Source of the DNA: Larix kaempferi
Lineage: Eukaryota; Streptophyta; Pinopsida; Pinales; Pinaceae
DNA length: 64,000 bases
Assembly: GCA_027924585.1 (NCBI GenBank)
Contig: BSBM01000050.1
Coordinates: forward strand, 3,348,001 to 3,412,000
Direction of reading: 5' to 3'
Part shown: positions 18,497-31,442 of the stretch, one piece after another
How positions within the stretch are numbered: the stretch's first letter is position 1
How the letters are laid out: every line of letters begins with the position of its first letter
Position numbers and translations under genes: made by a program
Notes under the pieces: model-generated
Seen by the model: only the letters and a program-made list of their open reading frames with translations
What the model was told of the DNA's origin: nothing
Database searches by the model: none

Positions 18497-19681
18497 TTTT
18501 ATAGGGTCTCACATATTCATTCGAGGCGATGCATACTGCAACACACCTCATCTAACATTCTTACAGGGTTTGCAATCAAATGAAAATTACATAAAGGGAA
18601 CAATCCTCCTTGTTGGCAGAGGTATACTATCGATTTGGAAATGGATGCAGCAACAACTTTCCTCCAAGAAAGATCGAAAGTCAGTGTGAAACATAATAGC
18701 CATCCTCCAATCCCAATAACCATGGGATTGTTGCAAATAATTCTTATTGTGTATCTTTCACAATAATGTTTAACTACAATAGAACAGCTTACGACGAGTG
18801 ACCCAATGGAATCCATCACGGGAAAATGATGGAATGATGAAATGTTTCTAGAATACCAATGAACATAAAGAAAAAGCGTGGCCATTCCACAACCTTGGAC
18901 ACACAGGTTTGTTACCACAAAGAGCCTAGAATTGCGATCTACATACAGTGACAGGAACATTTTGCTGAGTCAACTAGAGTCACACCGTCATCTATGGCCC
19001 CATCGATCTGGATATTCTAAAGGAAGTGCAATGTAACAATGGCTACACAATTATTGGATGATATTGCTGCAGACCCTTTTCCTTCCAGAACTAAATTGTC
19101 ACTAACAACCAAATAAACGAACAAGATTACGGTGACGACGCAGGTAATCTAATAAAAAACTCCTCTAGCTTCTAAGTTGCAGGTAAGAACAGCATGAACC
19201 CGCTTTGGCGTTATTAGTAATGGCTATGGAACTGATCGCTCAAGATCAAGAAGTTCCACCAGTGTCCGTGCTCAAATTCAAATCCAAAAGAATGGAATGG
19301 GCGGGTCGCAAGCATTAATACTCCAGCTAAAATTCAAATTCAAATGAATGAAAAGGCGCTGCAAGTTCCAACAATGAGTTTCCCTCTTGGATTCAAATTC
19401 AAATTTTTGCAATGACGTGGTTTTCCGCATAGTGTGAGAGGTGGATTGTGGATTGGACGTCTAATGATGCAGTAGCTGGGGCCCGGAACCGGTGGATACC
19501 CTGTAGTAAACAATGTGTCAAGTAGATTGGATGTCTAATTTTTTCGTTGCCGGAGCCCGTGGATAACACGAACGTCCATACCATACGTTCATACCATGCC
19601 ATGGATGGGTGCAGATGGGTCTAGCACCTGACAGGCTCACCTTAATGGCGAGTGTGTCTGTTTAATAAGGCTCGCCATGCC

Positions 19682-20181
19682 AGGATGACACTACACACAA
19701 ATCGAGAAATGGTCTTAAAAATATCTTTGCCGTAGTTGTTTTTTCCAATATGGAAATTTTTTTATCTCTACATTAAATTTGTTTCAATATTAACTCACAA
19801 TTAATATAAAAGGAAATAAATAACATAAAACATTAAATAGTGTATGGAAAAATAAAATATAGAAACAACGAGAGGATAGATCCTTCCAACAAGTAATGGT
19901 CATGTGGTATTTAGCTTGAGTGATCCCAAACCAATGCCACGCAGTCTATGTGGGGAACAATATGTCAATGAAGCACCATCAAGGCTTTGAAGCCCAGTAT
20001 GACTAATGAAGCACCATCAAGTCTTTGAAGCCCGGTATGACTTTCTTTGAAGATGTATTACCCATGGGTAATGACATAGATAAGATAAATAAAGAATTAA
20101 TGAAATAAATGTATATTTTTACTTTCACTCTTTTCACTTAAAAGGTAAGGTAGGTCTATCAATGAAATATAGCCAATCTTG
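19682..20181. repeat. Dispersed repeat, left part, interrupted by a Copia insertion
   Basis: This sequence matches 42221-42670 almost throughout (for example cacacaaatcgagaaatggt and atagatccttccaacaagta). Compared with that copy it has an extra tandem duplication near 19969-20045 (gaagcaccatcaag twice). The match stops at the left LTR of the first Copia element and resumes at 25034, so the element inserted into this repeat. Confidence 0.9.
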
Positions 20182-20397
20182 TGTTAAGAATTGTAATCTT
20201 AATGGTTATGAGTTGGTTAATTAATTGAGTTGTTAGTTAGTTATAGTCTGACTAGGACACTTGGTTGTCCCATAGTATTGGACAGTAGTATTGATGTGAT
20301 GTAATCCTATATAAGCTTGAAGTTAATAATAAAAAGGCAATCAATATGCTCATTTGTGTTCTATCTTCTATTTGCTTCTGTCTTGTATATTTTAACA
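20182..20397 (+). repeat. 5' LTR, first Copia element
   Basis: It starts TGTTAAGAATTG and ends TATTTTAACA. A candidate TATA box, TATATAAG, is at 20308-20315. Confidence 0.93.
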
Positions 20398-20409
20398 TGG
20401 TATCAGAGT
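20398..20409 (+). promoter_or_regulatory. Primer-binding site (initiator tRNA-Met)
   Basis: TGGTATCAGAGT abuts the 5' LTR with no gap. It matches the standard plant Copia primer site except for the last base. Confidence 0.9.
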
Positions 20410-20790
20410 GTATGGTTTGATCCATACTTGTATTTGGGGTAAGACTTTTCACATAGTGGAAAGCACACATACACGATACGAGAACACGCCATCGTGGAGG
20501 AACAAATTCATAGCACCAGGGCTGCATCAAATATTTTTTTTATTTTTTCATTTCGGAAACGCCGACGCACCTGTCCCTTTCGGGAACTGCAGCATGACAA
20601 ACCTGTTCCATAGAAGAAGCGCGTCGCCGACACACTCTCTGCACAGACGAAGTGCATCGCTGACACACTTGTTGTTAAGGAAGAGCACGTCGAACATTGT
20701 TCACTTGCACGGATTTTGCCCACGGCACCCTGTGACGCACTATGCTAGCCTTACAAGTAGCGGCACTCTGTTTAAAGACAGTCATACAAT

Positions 20791-21720
20791 ATGGAAAGTA
20801 CCAGCTTGAAGCAGATCTTCGGACCAATGTTGATCGCCACAAACTATGAGTTTTGGTAAATCAAGATGAAGACGTTTCTCCAACTCAACAAATGTTGGGA
20901 TATGGTTGAAAACGAGTTCACAGAACCAGCGACAACTGTTGTGGCTGCTATGTCTAATGCTCTCAAGAAATCCCTTGAAGAAAGTCGAGATCGAGATCTC
21001 ACTGCAAAATGGTTGATCCAAAGCTGCATTGAAGAGTCCATTTTACCGTGGATCTCAAGAGCTATCACCGCATACATGGAAACTACTTGCAACTGCATAC
21101 AAAGGTACAGATAGAGTTAAAACTGTAAGACTTCAAACCCTTAGACTTTAGTTTGAAAGTCTTAAGATGAAGGAAACTGAAACTGTAGATCAGTTCATGA
21201 CTAGGGTTTTGGCTATTGTGACTCAATTCCAAACCTATGGCGAGGCCTTGGAACAAAAGGTTGTTGTTCAAAAGATTCTTATATGTCTCACTAAGAAGTA
21301 TGCTATGGTTGTTACTGCCATAGAAGAATCTAAAGATCTGTCCAAGTTTACCATAGAAGAGTTAACAGGGTCCCTTCTGTCCCACGAAGCTCAACTCAGT
21401 CAAGAAGAAGATTCCTTGTCAAATTCATTCAACACTCAGGATTCATTCAGTAGAGGTTGAGGTAGAGGAAGTAGAGAACAAGGCAAAAGAGGAAGAATTT
21501 CTCATTCTACAGAGAATATAACTACTCATGAACACTCAAATCACGGTGAGCACTTTCACAACTCTCGGAGAGGGAGAGGAAAGAGATGGACTAATATTTC
21601 CAACATTCAGTGCAACTACTGCAAGAAGTATGGCCACCATGAACGTGACTGCAGAAAGAAGCAAGCAGATCAGAACAGTGGCAGAGCCCATGTCTACAAT
21701 GTTGAAGAAAGCTCATCAGA
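20791..21720 (+). pseudogene. Decayed Copia gag, first element
   Basis: The frame starts at an ATG at 20791 and hits a TAA after 22 codons. The gag core continues in the same frame to about 21113 and then shifts; a second frame carries KETETVDQFMTRVLAIVTQF and onward to about 21460. A CCHC knuckle, CNYCKKYGHHERDC, is readable near 21612-21653. The order and spacing match Copia Gag, which packages element RNA. It cannot be translated as one protein. Confidence 0.85.
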
Positions 21721-24700
21721 AGTCATGTTTCTCTCATGCCAAGCGACTGAAGAAGAATATAATTCAGATGTATGGTTGCTGGACAATGGCTGCATCAATC
21801 ATATGACAGGTAACAAATCATTATTTTATGATCTAGATTCATGTGTCAATACAAAAATCAAGCTTGGTGATCATTATCTTGTTCCTGCTCAAGGAAAAGG
21901 TATTGTACCTGTTCTTACCAAACATAATGAAAAGAATCTTATACATGATGTATTATATGTTCCTAATATGAAATTCAATCTGATCAGTGTGGATCAACTG
22001 ATTCAGAATAAGTATGACGTCAGGTTTATTGATTCATATTGTGTTGTCTATGATAAACCCCCTAGTAGAACACTCTTAGCCAAAGTAGAAATGACCAAGA
22101 ATAGAATATTCCCACTCAATCTGACAAATGCTATCATGTCACAGTCATATGCACATATTGTTTCTAGTCTATATGAAACCTGGTTGTGGCACTGTAGGTA
22201 TGGTCATCTACCCTTCCATAGTCTCATTCTTCTACAAAAACAGTCCATGGTTAAGAGGTTACCAGTTATGAATGCACAGTCCAGTTCCTGTGAAGACTGT
22301 ATTTTAGGGAAACATCAAAGGGAAAATTTCCCCACTTCTACATCTCAAGCCAAAGAACACCTTGAGTTAGTTCACACATACCTATGTGGACCTATGCAAA
22401 ACTAGTCTATAGGAGGTATCTTTATTTTCTGACCTTTATTGATGATTACAGTAGAAAAGTCTAGATCTACTTTCTCAGACATAAATCTGATTCCTTCTCC
22501 AAATTGAAAGAGTTCAAGGAATTGACTGAAAAACATTCAGGTAAATCCATCAAAGTAATCAGATCAGATGGTGGAGGTGAGTATGACTCACATGATTTTG
22601 CAGAGTTTTGTAAACAACATTGCATCCAGCACCAGTTCACTACCAGATACACTCCATAGCAGAATGGGGTTGTTGAACAGAAGAACCGGACCATCATGAA
22701 CATGGCCCGAAGCATGTTGTCATATAAGAAGCTGTCAGACTATTATTGGGCAGAAGTTGTTGCATGTTGAATTTACTTACTGAACAGATCTCCCACGGTA
22801 AGTGTTAAATATAAGATACCAGAAGAAGCATGGAGTGGCACTAAGATTAGTGTTTCAAATCTCAGAATATTTGGATGTGTGTCTTTTGCACACATACCTG
22901 ATGAATTAAGGAGAAAACTAGACAAGAAGAGTGAAAAATGTATCTTCATTGGTTACAGTGAACATCACAAAGCCTACAAACTGTATAATCCTGTCACCAA
23001 AAAGGTTGTGGTGAGTAGAGATGTTAAATTCCTTGAAGACAAATGCTAGAATGACATAGCATATATTCAACAGAATGACAGTCCAATACCACCAGAACCA
23101 CTCAGAATGCCCAAACTGGAGGTACAACACCAACAACAACAAGAAACACCAACAGACAGTCCACCACAGAACCAAAAGCTTAAGGGAATTATATGAACAG
23201 ACTCCTGTTATTGATGAGCAACTACAGTATGCTCTATTTTCCTGTCAACCAACATCATTTAATGAAGAAGTAAAAGATGCACAGTGGGTACAAGTAATGA
23301 ATGAATAAATTGATTCTATTGAAAGGAATCAAACTTGGGATGTTGTTGATATCCCATCAGACAAAAATAGTATTGGAGTAAAATGGGTCTATAAGACCAA
23401 ACTCAATGAAAAATAAGAGATAGAGAAGCACAAAGCAAGGTTGGTTGCAAAAGGATTTGCTCAACAATATGGTTTAGACTATGATGAAACCTTTGCTTCA
23501 GTAGCAATGATGGACACCATTAGAGTTGCACTTGCAATATTAGCTCAAAACTAGTGGCTCATTTATCAAATGGATGTGAAATCTTCCTTTCTCAATGGCA
23601 TACTTGAAGAATAAGTCTATGTAGACCAGCCACCTGGTTATGCTGTCAAAGGTTAAGAACACAAAGTATGTAAGCTAAGAAAGGCCTTGTATGGTCTAAA
23701 ACAAGCTCCATGAGCTTGGTACAACAGAATTGATTCTTACCTCATCAATAATGGGTTCAATAGGAGCAGCAATGTACCCACTCTGTATGTCAAAACATAT
23801 CAAGAAGGTAACATTCTGATTGTATGTATTTATGTTGATGATATGATTTATACTGGAAATCTAATGCTAGAAGAATTTAAGGTAGTCATGAAAAAGGAGT
23901 TTGAAATGACTGATCTTGGTCTCATGAAGTACTTCCTTGGTCTGAAAGTTGACCAAAGTGAAAATGGCATCTTCATTTGTCAGCATAATTATGCTACATA
24001 CATTCTCCAGAGATTCAAAATGGATAAATGCAAACCAGTAGAAACCCCCATGGCTACAGGAACCAAGTTAAGCAAGAATGATGAAGGACCAGAAGTAAAT
24101 TCTACAATTTACAAAATATTGGTAGGAATTTTAATATATTTAACTGCAACTAGACCTGATTTGATGTATGATGTAAGTTTGATCTCTAGATTTATGGAGT
24201 CTCCCAAAGACTCTCACTGGAAAGTTGGTAAAATAATTCTGAGATATGTTGTAGGGATATGTTGCAGTCACAATTAGTTATGGACTTTGATACACTCATT
24301 CACTAGACAGTACTCTTACAGGGTACACTGATAATGATTTTGCAGGCAATATTGATGATAGGAAAATCACATCTAGCTATGCTTTCCATTTTGGTACCAA
24401 TCTGATTTCATGGGCCTCTCAGAAACATCCCATCGTTAGTATGTCTTCTGCAGAAGCAAAATATGTAGCAGCAACTATAGAAGCATGCTACGTAGTTTGT
24501 TTAAGAATAATTTTCAAGGATATGGGACACACAGAAAAAGAACCAACATCTATTTATTGTGACAATAGTTCTACCATACAATTGTCCAAACATAATGTGT
24601 TTCAAAGAAAGAGTAAACACATTGACACTCGCTATCACTTTATACATGAGTTAGTCAATAATGGAGAGATTACTTTGATGTTTTGTGGCTCCAAGGAGCA

Positions 24701-24818
24701 ATTGGCTGATATGTTTACCAAACCTTTGGGAACATCTGCATTTGATTTTCAGAGGAAGCACTTAGGCATTGATAGTCCTGAGAATATTATCCCATTTGAG
24801 ATTAAGGGAGTATGTTAA
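21721..24818 (+). pseudogene. Decayed Copia pol, first element
   Basis: Domains in order: protease (LLDNGCINHMTG, where the usual DSGCS is DNGCI), GAG-pre-integrase and zinc finger ending at CEDCILGKH (near 22300), integrase core (IRSDGGGEYDS, VEQKNRTIM), RT (MDVKSSFLNG, CIYVDDM near 23830), and RNase H (SSAEAKYVAA, YCDNSSTIQL, KSKHIDTRYHF). Many in-frame stops interrupt integrase and RT, including several where Gln, Trp or Arg is expected. The longest intact piece, 24441-24818, covers the RNase H C-terminal half. The copy is dead. Confidence 0.92.
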
Positions 24819-25028
24819 GAATTGTAATCTCAATGGTCATGAGTTGTTTAATTAGTTGAGTTGTTAGTTAGTTATATTATCGCTAGGACACTTGGTTGTC
24901 CCATAGTATTGGACAATAGTATTGATGTGATGTAATCCTGTATAAGCTTGAAATTAATAATTAGAAGGCAATCAATATGCCTATTTGTATTCTATATTCT
25001 ATTTTCTTCTCTCTTGTATATTTTAACA
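24813..25028 (+). repeat. 3' LTR, first Copia element
   Basis: It has the same ends as the 5' LTR and about 19 differences, most of them clustered in the tatagtctgac region and the last 60 bases. The purine-rich gattaagggagta lies directly before it, in the position of the polypurine tract. Confidence 0.93.
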
Positions 25029-25033
25029 TCTTG

Positions 25034-25180
25034 CTTCTTTTAAATTCATAAAAAAAAGAATACATAGCACCATACTTGGCTTAACTTTCTATCTATTTCT
25101 ATACTTACATTTGTTTTTTATCTAGGTCATTTTGCAACGTGCAAGCAATAGAGAGAATATATATCTATTATTTCTCTTCA
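25034..25180. repeat. Dispersed repeat, middle part between two Copia elements
   Basis: It matches 42690-42835 (cttacatttgttttttatct, agcaatagagagaatatata). It is bounded on the left by the TCTTG duplication of the first element and on the right by the CTTCA duplication of the second. A 20-bp stretch present in the uninterrupted copy is missing at its left edge. Confidence 0.88.
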
Positions 25181-25681
25181 TGTTGAATATTGTAACTTCT
25201 AAGAATATTATATTTGTACTTTATTATTCCGGAGATGTTTCATCCCTCTGAGGTGATCCTATTAGGTATCCGGAGATGTTTATTCCTCCAATGAATTGTG
25301 GTAACCAGGGTTATTAGATCCACCATGTGGGGGTCGGCCTTGAGTTAATTAATTAGGTGTTATTAGGCTTCACTGGGAGAGGTCGGCCCCATAAGGGAAT
25401 TAGTCAGTCGGGAACTAGTATAAGTAGAGGAGATTGCTCCTCACTTATCTCACACTTGCTCAGCTCAGAAAGTAGCGCACTTGTGTTTGAGAGGTCTGCA
25501 TAGGAGGTAGAGAAGGAGGTCAAGCCTTGGAGCACATCTTGTATTTTGGTTGATCATCTTATTGAGGAAAGCTTTGTTGGGTTTTCTACCCCATGAGGGT
25601 TTCCCAGGGTAAAATATTTGTCTATCTTGTGATTATGTTTCTTTCAGTGATCTTGCTAGTCAAATTAGTTTAAACTTAACA
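25181..25681 (+). repeat. 5' LTR, second Copia element
   Basis: It starts TGTTGAATATTG and ends AAACTTAACA. A TATA-like TATAAGTA is at 25429-25436, in a position suited to start transcription about 220 bp before the LTR end. Confidence 0.95.
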
Positions 25682-25694
25682 TGGTATCAGAGCT
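25682..25694 (+). promoter_or_regulatory. Primer-binding site (initiator tRNA-Met)
   Basis: TGGTATCAGAGCT directly follows the 5' LTR and is a full-length match to the standard site. Confidence 0.95.
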
Positions 25695-25998
25695 AGCCTG
25701 AATAGAACATCTTTCACAAGGTGAAATTATATTTCTCTCTCTCTCCCAAAATTAGGGTTTCTACAAAGGTTAGTATTTTTGGATTCTGGTTGCATGGCTG
25801 AATAGCCCTTCTAAAGATCTATCTTTTGAGCCTTGGATCGAGGTTTTTGGTTGGGTAGAACTACGGGAAATTCAAACCCTATTTTTACCAAAAATGCGAT
25901 AAACCAGAAATTATGTTGCAAATCCGAAAAAGTGAAAAGGTAAAGTTTCCTGGTAAGTACTACTCTATCTCTTATCTCTTGGACTCCCCCAAGAGAAG

Positions 25999-28900
25999 AT
26001 GGCTCCAAGCACTAAGCTTGAAGACAAGCTTGAAGGTATAAAGAATTTTCGGGCATGGAAATACAGAATTGGTCTCATTCTTGAAGAGAATGATATTGCT
26101 CAATATATCAAGGATAAAGTTGCAGAACCTGAAGAAGATGAAGCCAAAGAGAAGCATAGGAAGGATTTGATCAGGGCAAAGAGAATCATAGCTGATTCTA
26201 TTAAAGACCACTTGATTCCCCAAGTGGCTTCCAAGAAGACCCCAAAGGAAATGTATGATGCCCTAGGAAGAATGTATGAAGGAAAGAACATCAATAGGAA
26301 TATGAACCTAAGAACTCAGTTGAAGAGTACCAAGATGCACAAAGGAGAATCCATTCAAGACTACTTCTCAAGGGTCTACCAAATCAAGGAACAACTAGAT
26401 GCCATTGGTGATACTCTTGATGAAGATGAACTTGTGATGACTGCTCTAAATGGTCTCACCAGACCTTGGGAGTCATTTATACAAACTATGTGTGCCAGAA
26501 AAGAAAGTATGAAGTTTGATGTAGTATGGGAGGATTGTGTTCAAGAAGAAGCTAGGGTAGCCAACAGAGAAGCCCTTCTCAAGGAGGATGACCAAGCCTT
26601 GGCTACACACACTAAGAGAAGGAGGAATCAATCTTACTTCAAGAAGGACAATCACAAGGAGTCTCAATCTCCACAAAGATTTCAGAAGAAAGGAAGAAGA
26701 AATTTCTCTTCTTTCCAATGTTTCAATTGTCATAAAGAATGACACATTGCTAGATTTTGTCCTTCAAAGAAGAAGAAAAATCTTCACTATAAAAGGCATC
26801 AAGCACATCTTGCATAAGATGATAGTGAAGAAGAAGAAGAAGAGGAAGTAAGGCCTCATAGGAAAAGATCCAAAAGAGATGAAGAAGAAGAAGAAAGGCC
26901 CCTCCCTAGGAAAATATCTAGAAGGAATGAAGAAGAAGATGTAGAAGAGTATGTTCTATTTTCTGCACTCTCTGGATCTGTGTCTCCTGGAGAAGATACA
27001 TGGCTCATTGATAGTGGTGCTTCAAAGCACATGACAGGTCAAAAGAAAACTATCTCAAGACTTGAAGAAAAGTCTTCTCCACAAAAGGTATCTCTAGGAT
27101 ATGATTATCAATATCCCATCAAGGGAATTGGTGAAGCAAGCTACAAGCTTGATTCTGGAACACCTTTAAAGATGAAAGGAATTTTATATGTACCAGGTTT
27201 GAAGAAGAACCTACTTTCTATCTCAGCACTAGATAAGAAAGGTTTTAGAATTGTATGTATTGATGGACAAGTACTTATGTGGCCCAAAGGAAAATCAATT
27301 GAGGATGCAATTGTTATTGGTGAAGAAGAAGGAGGTCTCTACAAACTCAAGGGTCACCCAGAAGCTGCCCTTGTCCATGAAACCACTAGCCCCAGTGAGC
27401 TGAGGCATAGAAGGCTTGCTCACATTAACTACAAGGCCCTACCCTATGTGAGCAAGGTGGTCATAGGATTACCGGACTTAAAGATTGACCATAATGGCTC
27501 ATGCAAAGGATGTGAAAAAGGGAAGAATGTCAAGAACCCTTTTTCAAAGAGTGAAACAAAGACTAAGAACATTCTGGAGTTAATACACTCAGATGTATGT
27601 GGACCAATGCCCACCACATCCCTAAGTGGGTTTGAATACGATCTCACATTCATTGATGACTATTCAAGGAAGACTTGGATATACTTTCTAAAAGGAAAGA
27701 ATGAAGTCTTTGGAAAATTCAAAGAGTTCAAGGCCTTAATAGAAAATCTCTCAGAAAAGAAAATCAAGATTCTCAGAACAGATAATGGTGGAGAATATAC
27801 TTCAAAGGACTTTGAAGACTTTTGTAAGGAAGCTGGAATCAAGAGGGAACTAACCACTCCCTACAATCCCCAACAAAATGGGGTTGTTGAAAGAAAGAAT
27901 AGAACCATCATGGAAGCTGTAAAGACTGTGATACATGACCAAGATCTACCCATGTATCTATGGGCTGAAGCAGCTAGGACAGCAGTCTATGTACAAAATA
28001 GACTATCCCATAGTGCTCTTGAATTTAAGACTCCAGAAGAAGTATTCACAGGAAAGAAGCCCGAGGTAAGTCATCTTAAAATATTTGGATGTCCAGTGTA
28101 CATTCACATTCCAAAAGAAAAGAGAACCAAGTTGGATCCTTCTGGTAAGAAGGGAATATTTGTTGGATATTGTGAATCATCCAAAGCTTTCAGAATTTAC
28201 ATACCTGGTTTTCATCATATGGAAATAAGTAGAGATGTAACATTTGATGAAGAAGCAGCTCTCAAGAAATCTAGGAAGTTCCAACTTGAAGAAATCTATG
28301 AAGAAGATACATCTCCTAGAATCACAGAAGTTGTACCCATCCCTGAAGATGATGCACCAGAGGACCACGACATGTTAGAACCACAAGAACCCCCCATTAC
28401 AAATTTATCTAGAAAAAGAAGGCCAGGATGGGTTAGAGACATTATTCAAGGAGCTGAAAAATATGGAGCTCCTGAAGGCTCCACTAGAGAAAGAAAGAAA
28501 CCAAAGCTAGTATCCAACTATGTGGCCTTGATGTGTGATCTTGTGAATCAACAACCTACTAGCTATGAAGAGGCAGCTCAGAAGAAAGAGTGGGTAGAAG
28601 CAATGACAGAATAATACCAGTCAATAATGAAAAATGATGTTTGGGCTATAGTTCCCAAACCAAAAGATAAAAGTGTGGTTTCTTCCAAATGGATATTTAA
28701 GATAAAAAATGTTGCAGATGGTAGCATTGAAAAATATAAGGCAAGATTTGTAGCCAGAGGATTCTCTCAGAAAGAGGGAATTGACTATGAAGAAACATTT
28801 GCACCAGTTGCTAGGTACACTTCAATTAGAACTATCATGGCACTTGCATCCATGATGAAGTGGAAATTACACCAGATGGATGTTAAGACAGCCTTCCTGA

Positions 28901-30096
28901 ATGGTGTGATTGAAGAAGAAGTGTACATAGAACAACCACAAGGATTTGAGGTTAAATATGGAAGAACACATGTATGCAAGTTGAAAAAGGCTTTGTATGG
29001 ATTAAAGCAAGCTCCCAGAACTTGGTACGGAAGGATTGACAGTTTCTTAACAAGCATGGGCTTTACCAAGAGTAAAGCTGATCCTAATCTTTACCTCAAA
29101 GTTATGGATGATGAACCTGTTATATTACTGTTGTATGTAGATGATCTATTTCTAACAGGAAATGAGAATCAAATTATCGAATGCAAGAAGAAGCTTTCTT
29201 CAGAATTTGAAATGAAGGATCTCGGATTAATGCACTACTTCTTAGGTCTAGAAGTATGGCAAGAACCAAAAGGAATCTTTTTAAACCAAGGTAAGTATGC
29301 TGTGGGGATTCTAAAAAGATTCGATATGTTGGAGTGTAAAACCATGGCCACTCCCATGGACTCCAACTTGAAGTTATTAGTTAATGACTCATCAGAATTA
29401 GTGGATGTGACTCTATATAGACAAATCATTGGGTCATTGATGTATTTAACAAATACCAGACCAGATATATGCTTTGCTATAAATACCCTGAGTTAGTATC
29501 TAGTAGAACCTAGAAAGGTTCACTTAATAGCTGCAAAGCATGTAATGAGGTATCTAAAGGGTACATTAGATTTTGGTCTATATTATCTTGAAAGTCATGA
29601 ACTCAAATTACATGGTTACTCAGATTCTGATTGGGCAGGAAGTGTTTCAGACAGAAAGAGTACATTAGGTGGATGTTATGGTATTGGATCTACCATGATC
29701 TCATGGTTCAGCAAGAAACAATCTAGTGTGGCTCTCAGTACTGCTGAAGCAGAATACATAGTTTCCTGCTCTGCTAGTTGTGAAGCAGTGTGGCTTCGGA
29801 AACTATTATATGGAGTGTTTGACTTAGAAATGGATCCCACTGTGATCATGTGTGACAATCAAAGTTGTATTAAGATGACAGAAAATCCAGTATTCCATGA
29901 TAAGTCAAAACACATAGAGATCCGATATTTCTATATACGAGATATGGTGTAGAGAGGAGCTATTAAGCTCGAGTATGTGAGCACTGAGGAACAAATTGCT
30001 GATATATTGACCAAACCTTTGTCTAGAGTGAAATTTGAATATTTCCAAGACAAGATTGGTGTAGTTCAAAAGGACCCTCCTCGAAAGGGGGAGTGA
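25999..30096 (+). pseudogene. Copia gag-pol polyprotein with five nonsense codons
   Basis: One reading frame runs 1365 codons from ATG 25999 to TGA 30094. Stops interrupt it at 26740 (TGA where the knuckle Gly is expected, CFNCHKE-stop-HIARFC), 26815 (TAA), 28612 (TAA where Glu is likely), 29494 (TAG where Gln is likely) and 29950 (TAG). Domains: gag (25999-26742), protease (LIDSGASKHMTG near 27005), integrase with CKGCEKGKN, D in SDVCGPM, D in RTDNGGEYTS and E in VVERKNRT, RT (LLYVDDLFLTGN near 29140), RNase H (GYSDSDWAG, STAEAEYI, CDNQSCIKM). All key residues remain. With no frameshift at all, decay is by point substitution only. Confidence 0.95.
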
Positions 30097-31427
30097 TATA
30101 GTCACTGATGATGAGATTGCCCTCATCGACAGCAAGGTTGATGATGAGGATACTTGTTTATTACACCTAGATATTTATGTATGCTTAGATTACTTAGATT
30201 TAGGATACTTATACTTAGAATACTTATATTACTTGTTTTTTTATATGTATTGATGAGGATACTTGTTTTTATATTGATGTATTGATGAGGATACTTGTAT
30301 GTACTTGTACTAGTGATGTACTAACGATATTTGTATTGATGAGGATACAGGTGGGGATTGTATCGTCCCCAGACTTCAGTCCCTTGAATTGATCCGTAGA
30401 CATGTGTCTTCGAGAAGTCCTTAGTGGACAAGTGGGGATTGTATCGTCCCCGGACTTCGGTCCCTTGAATTGATTTGTAGACATGTGTCTTCGAGAATGA
30501 AGTCCTTAGTGGAGAGGTGGGGATTGTATCGTCCCCGGACTTCGGTCCCTTGAATTGATCCGTAGACATGTGTCTTCGAGAATGAAGTCCTTAGTGGACA
30601 GGTGGGGATTGTATCGTCCCTGGACTTCGTACCCTTGAATTGATCCATAGACGTATGTCTTCGAGAAGTGGTCCTTAGACTCTGTCTAAGTTGACGAGAG
30701 GATTGTATCATCCCTAGGCATGATGAGGTGTCTTAAATTATCCGTAGAGGTATGTCTCCGAGAAGTGGTCCTTAGACTCTGTCTAAGTTGACGAGAGGAT
30801 TGTATCATCCCTAGGCATGATGAGGTGTCTTAAATGATCCGTAGACGTATGTCTCTGAGAAGTGGTCCTTAGACTCTGTCTAAGTTGATGAGAGGATTGT
30901 ATCATCCCTAGGCATGATGAGGTGTCTTAAATGAGCCATAGATAGAGGTCTCCGAGAATTGAATGATAGGACTGGATCATCCCTGGACCTCGGTTCAAAA
31001 GGTACATGATAGGACTGGACCTCGGTTCAAAAGGTACATGATAGGATTGGATCATCCCTGAACCTCGGTTCAAAAGGTACATGACAGGATTGTATCATCC
31101 ATGGACCTATGTCCTAAAGAGAGCAGGATTTATCATCCTATAATATGATTGTGTGTATTGTAGAGTGATGATGTTGATGATCGTGCGATGACGATGTTGA
31201 TGATCGTGCGATGATGATGCTGATGATCGTGCAATGACGATGCTGATGATCGTGTGATGACGATGTTGATGATTGTGTGATGACGATGCTGATGATGTTG
31301 ATGTTCCAATAACTGGTTGAGTTACTGATGATGACGTATTGAAGAAAGCTTCCGATGATTTATAGATGTATCATGTATGATGTAGTCGATGAATCCTTGC
31401 TCCTGCAGATGTTGTTATAATATCCTT
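30097..31427 (+). repeat. Tandem-array segment between pol and the 3' LTR of the second Copia element
   Basis: Four successive arrays are visible. (1) gtggggattgtatcgtcccc units at 30351, 30432, 30517 and 30602, period 81-85 bp. (2) gtggtccttagactctgtct units near 30669, 30773 and 30863, roughly 90-104 bp apart. (3) Short units with ggaccteggttcaaaaggtacatg-like sequence at 30960-31130, about 50-60 bp. (4) gatgatcgtgcgatgacgat units of 24-27 bp at 31160-31300. Arrays 1 to 3 share an attgtatcrtccc core, so they look like stages of one amplification. No ORF of interest is present; ORFs on the minus strand follow the repeats. Confidence 0.88.
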
Positions 31428-31442
31428 CTCGTTAAGGGGGAG
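31428..31442 (+). promoter_or_regulatory. Polypurine tract, second Copia element
   Basis: gttaagggggag ends directly at the 3' LTR. It is the expected plus-strand primer. Confidence 0.85.

Larger units (their letters stand above)
17127..19681. other. Unassigned repeat-bearing DNA
   Basis: No recognised gene. On the minus strand 18517-18960 is open for 147 codons, but the product resembles nothing I know and the strand context gives no support. A short plus-strand frame at 17109-17372 begins inside the LTR and is likewise unassigned. Structure is given by a direct repeat pair (17298-17586 and 18173-18496) and a 51-bp tandem pair near 17800-17895. Confidence 0.6.
20182..25028 (+). mobile_element. 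Old Copia LTR retrotransposon (first)
   Basis: The 216-bp LTRs (20182-20397 and 24813-25028) are flanked by a perfect TSD TCTTG at 20177-20181 and 25029-25033. The primer site TGGTATCAGAGT is that of initiator tRNA-Met. Integrase precedes RT, which identifies Ty1/copia. I count about 19 differences between the LTRs (about 9%), so the insertion is much older than the Tat-like element. Coding regions carry many stop codons and at least one shift. The sequence at 42221-42950 lacks it. Confidence 0.96.

Noticed and set aside
18517-18960. 147-codon minus-strand frame
   Set aside because: It is hydrophobic and Cys-rich with no recognised domain, and it is isolated in repeat-bearing DNA; chance is the simplest explanation.
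30350-30700. Regularly spaced repeats that could recall a CRISPR array
   Set aside because: The spacers are similar to each other, the units are long and the context is a plant Copia element.
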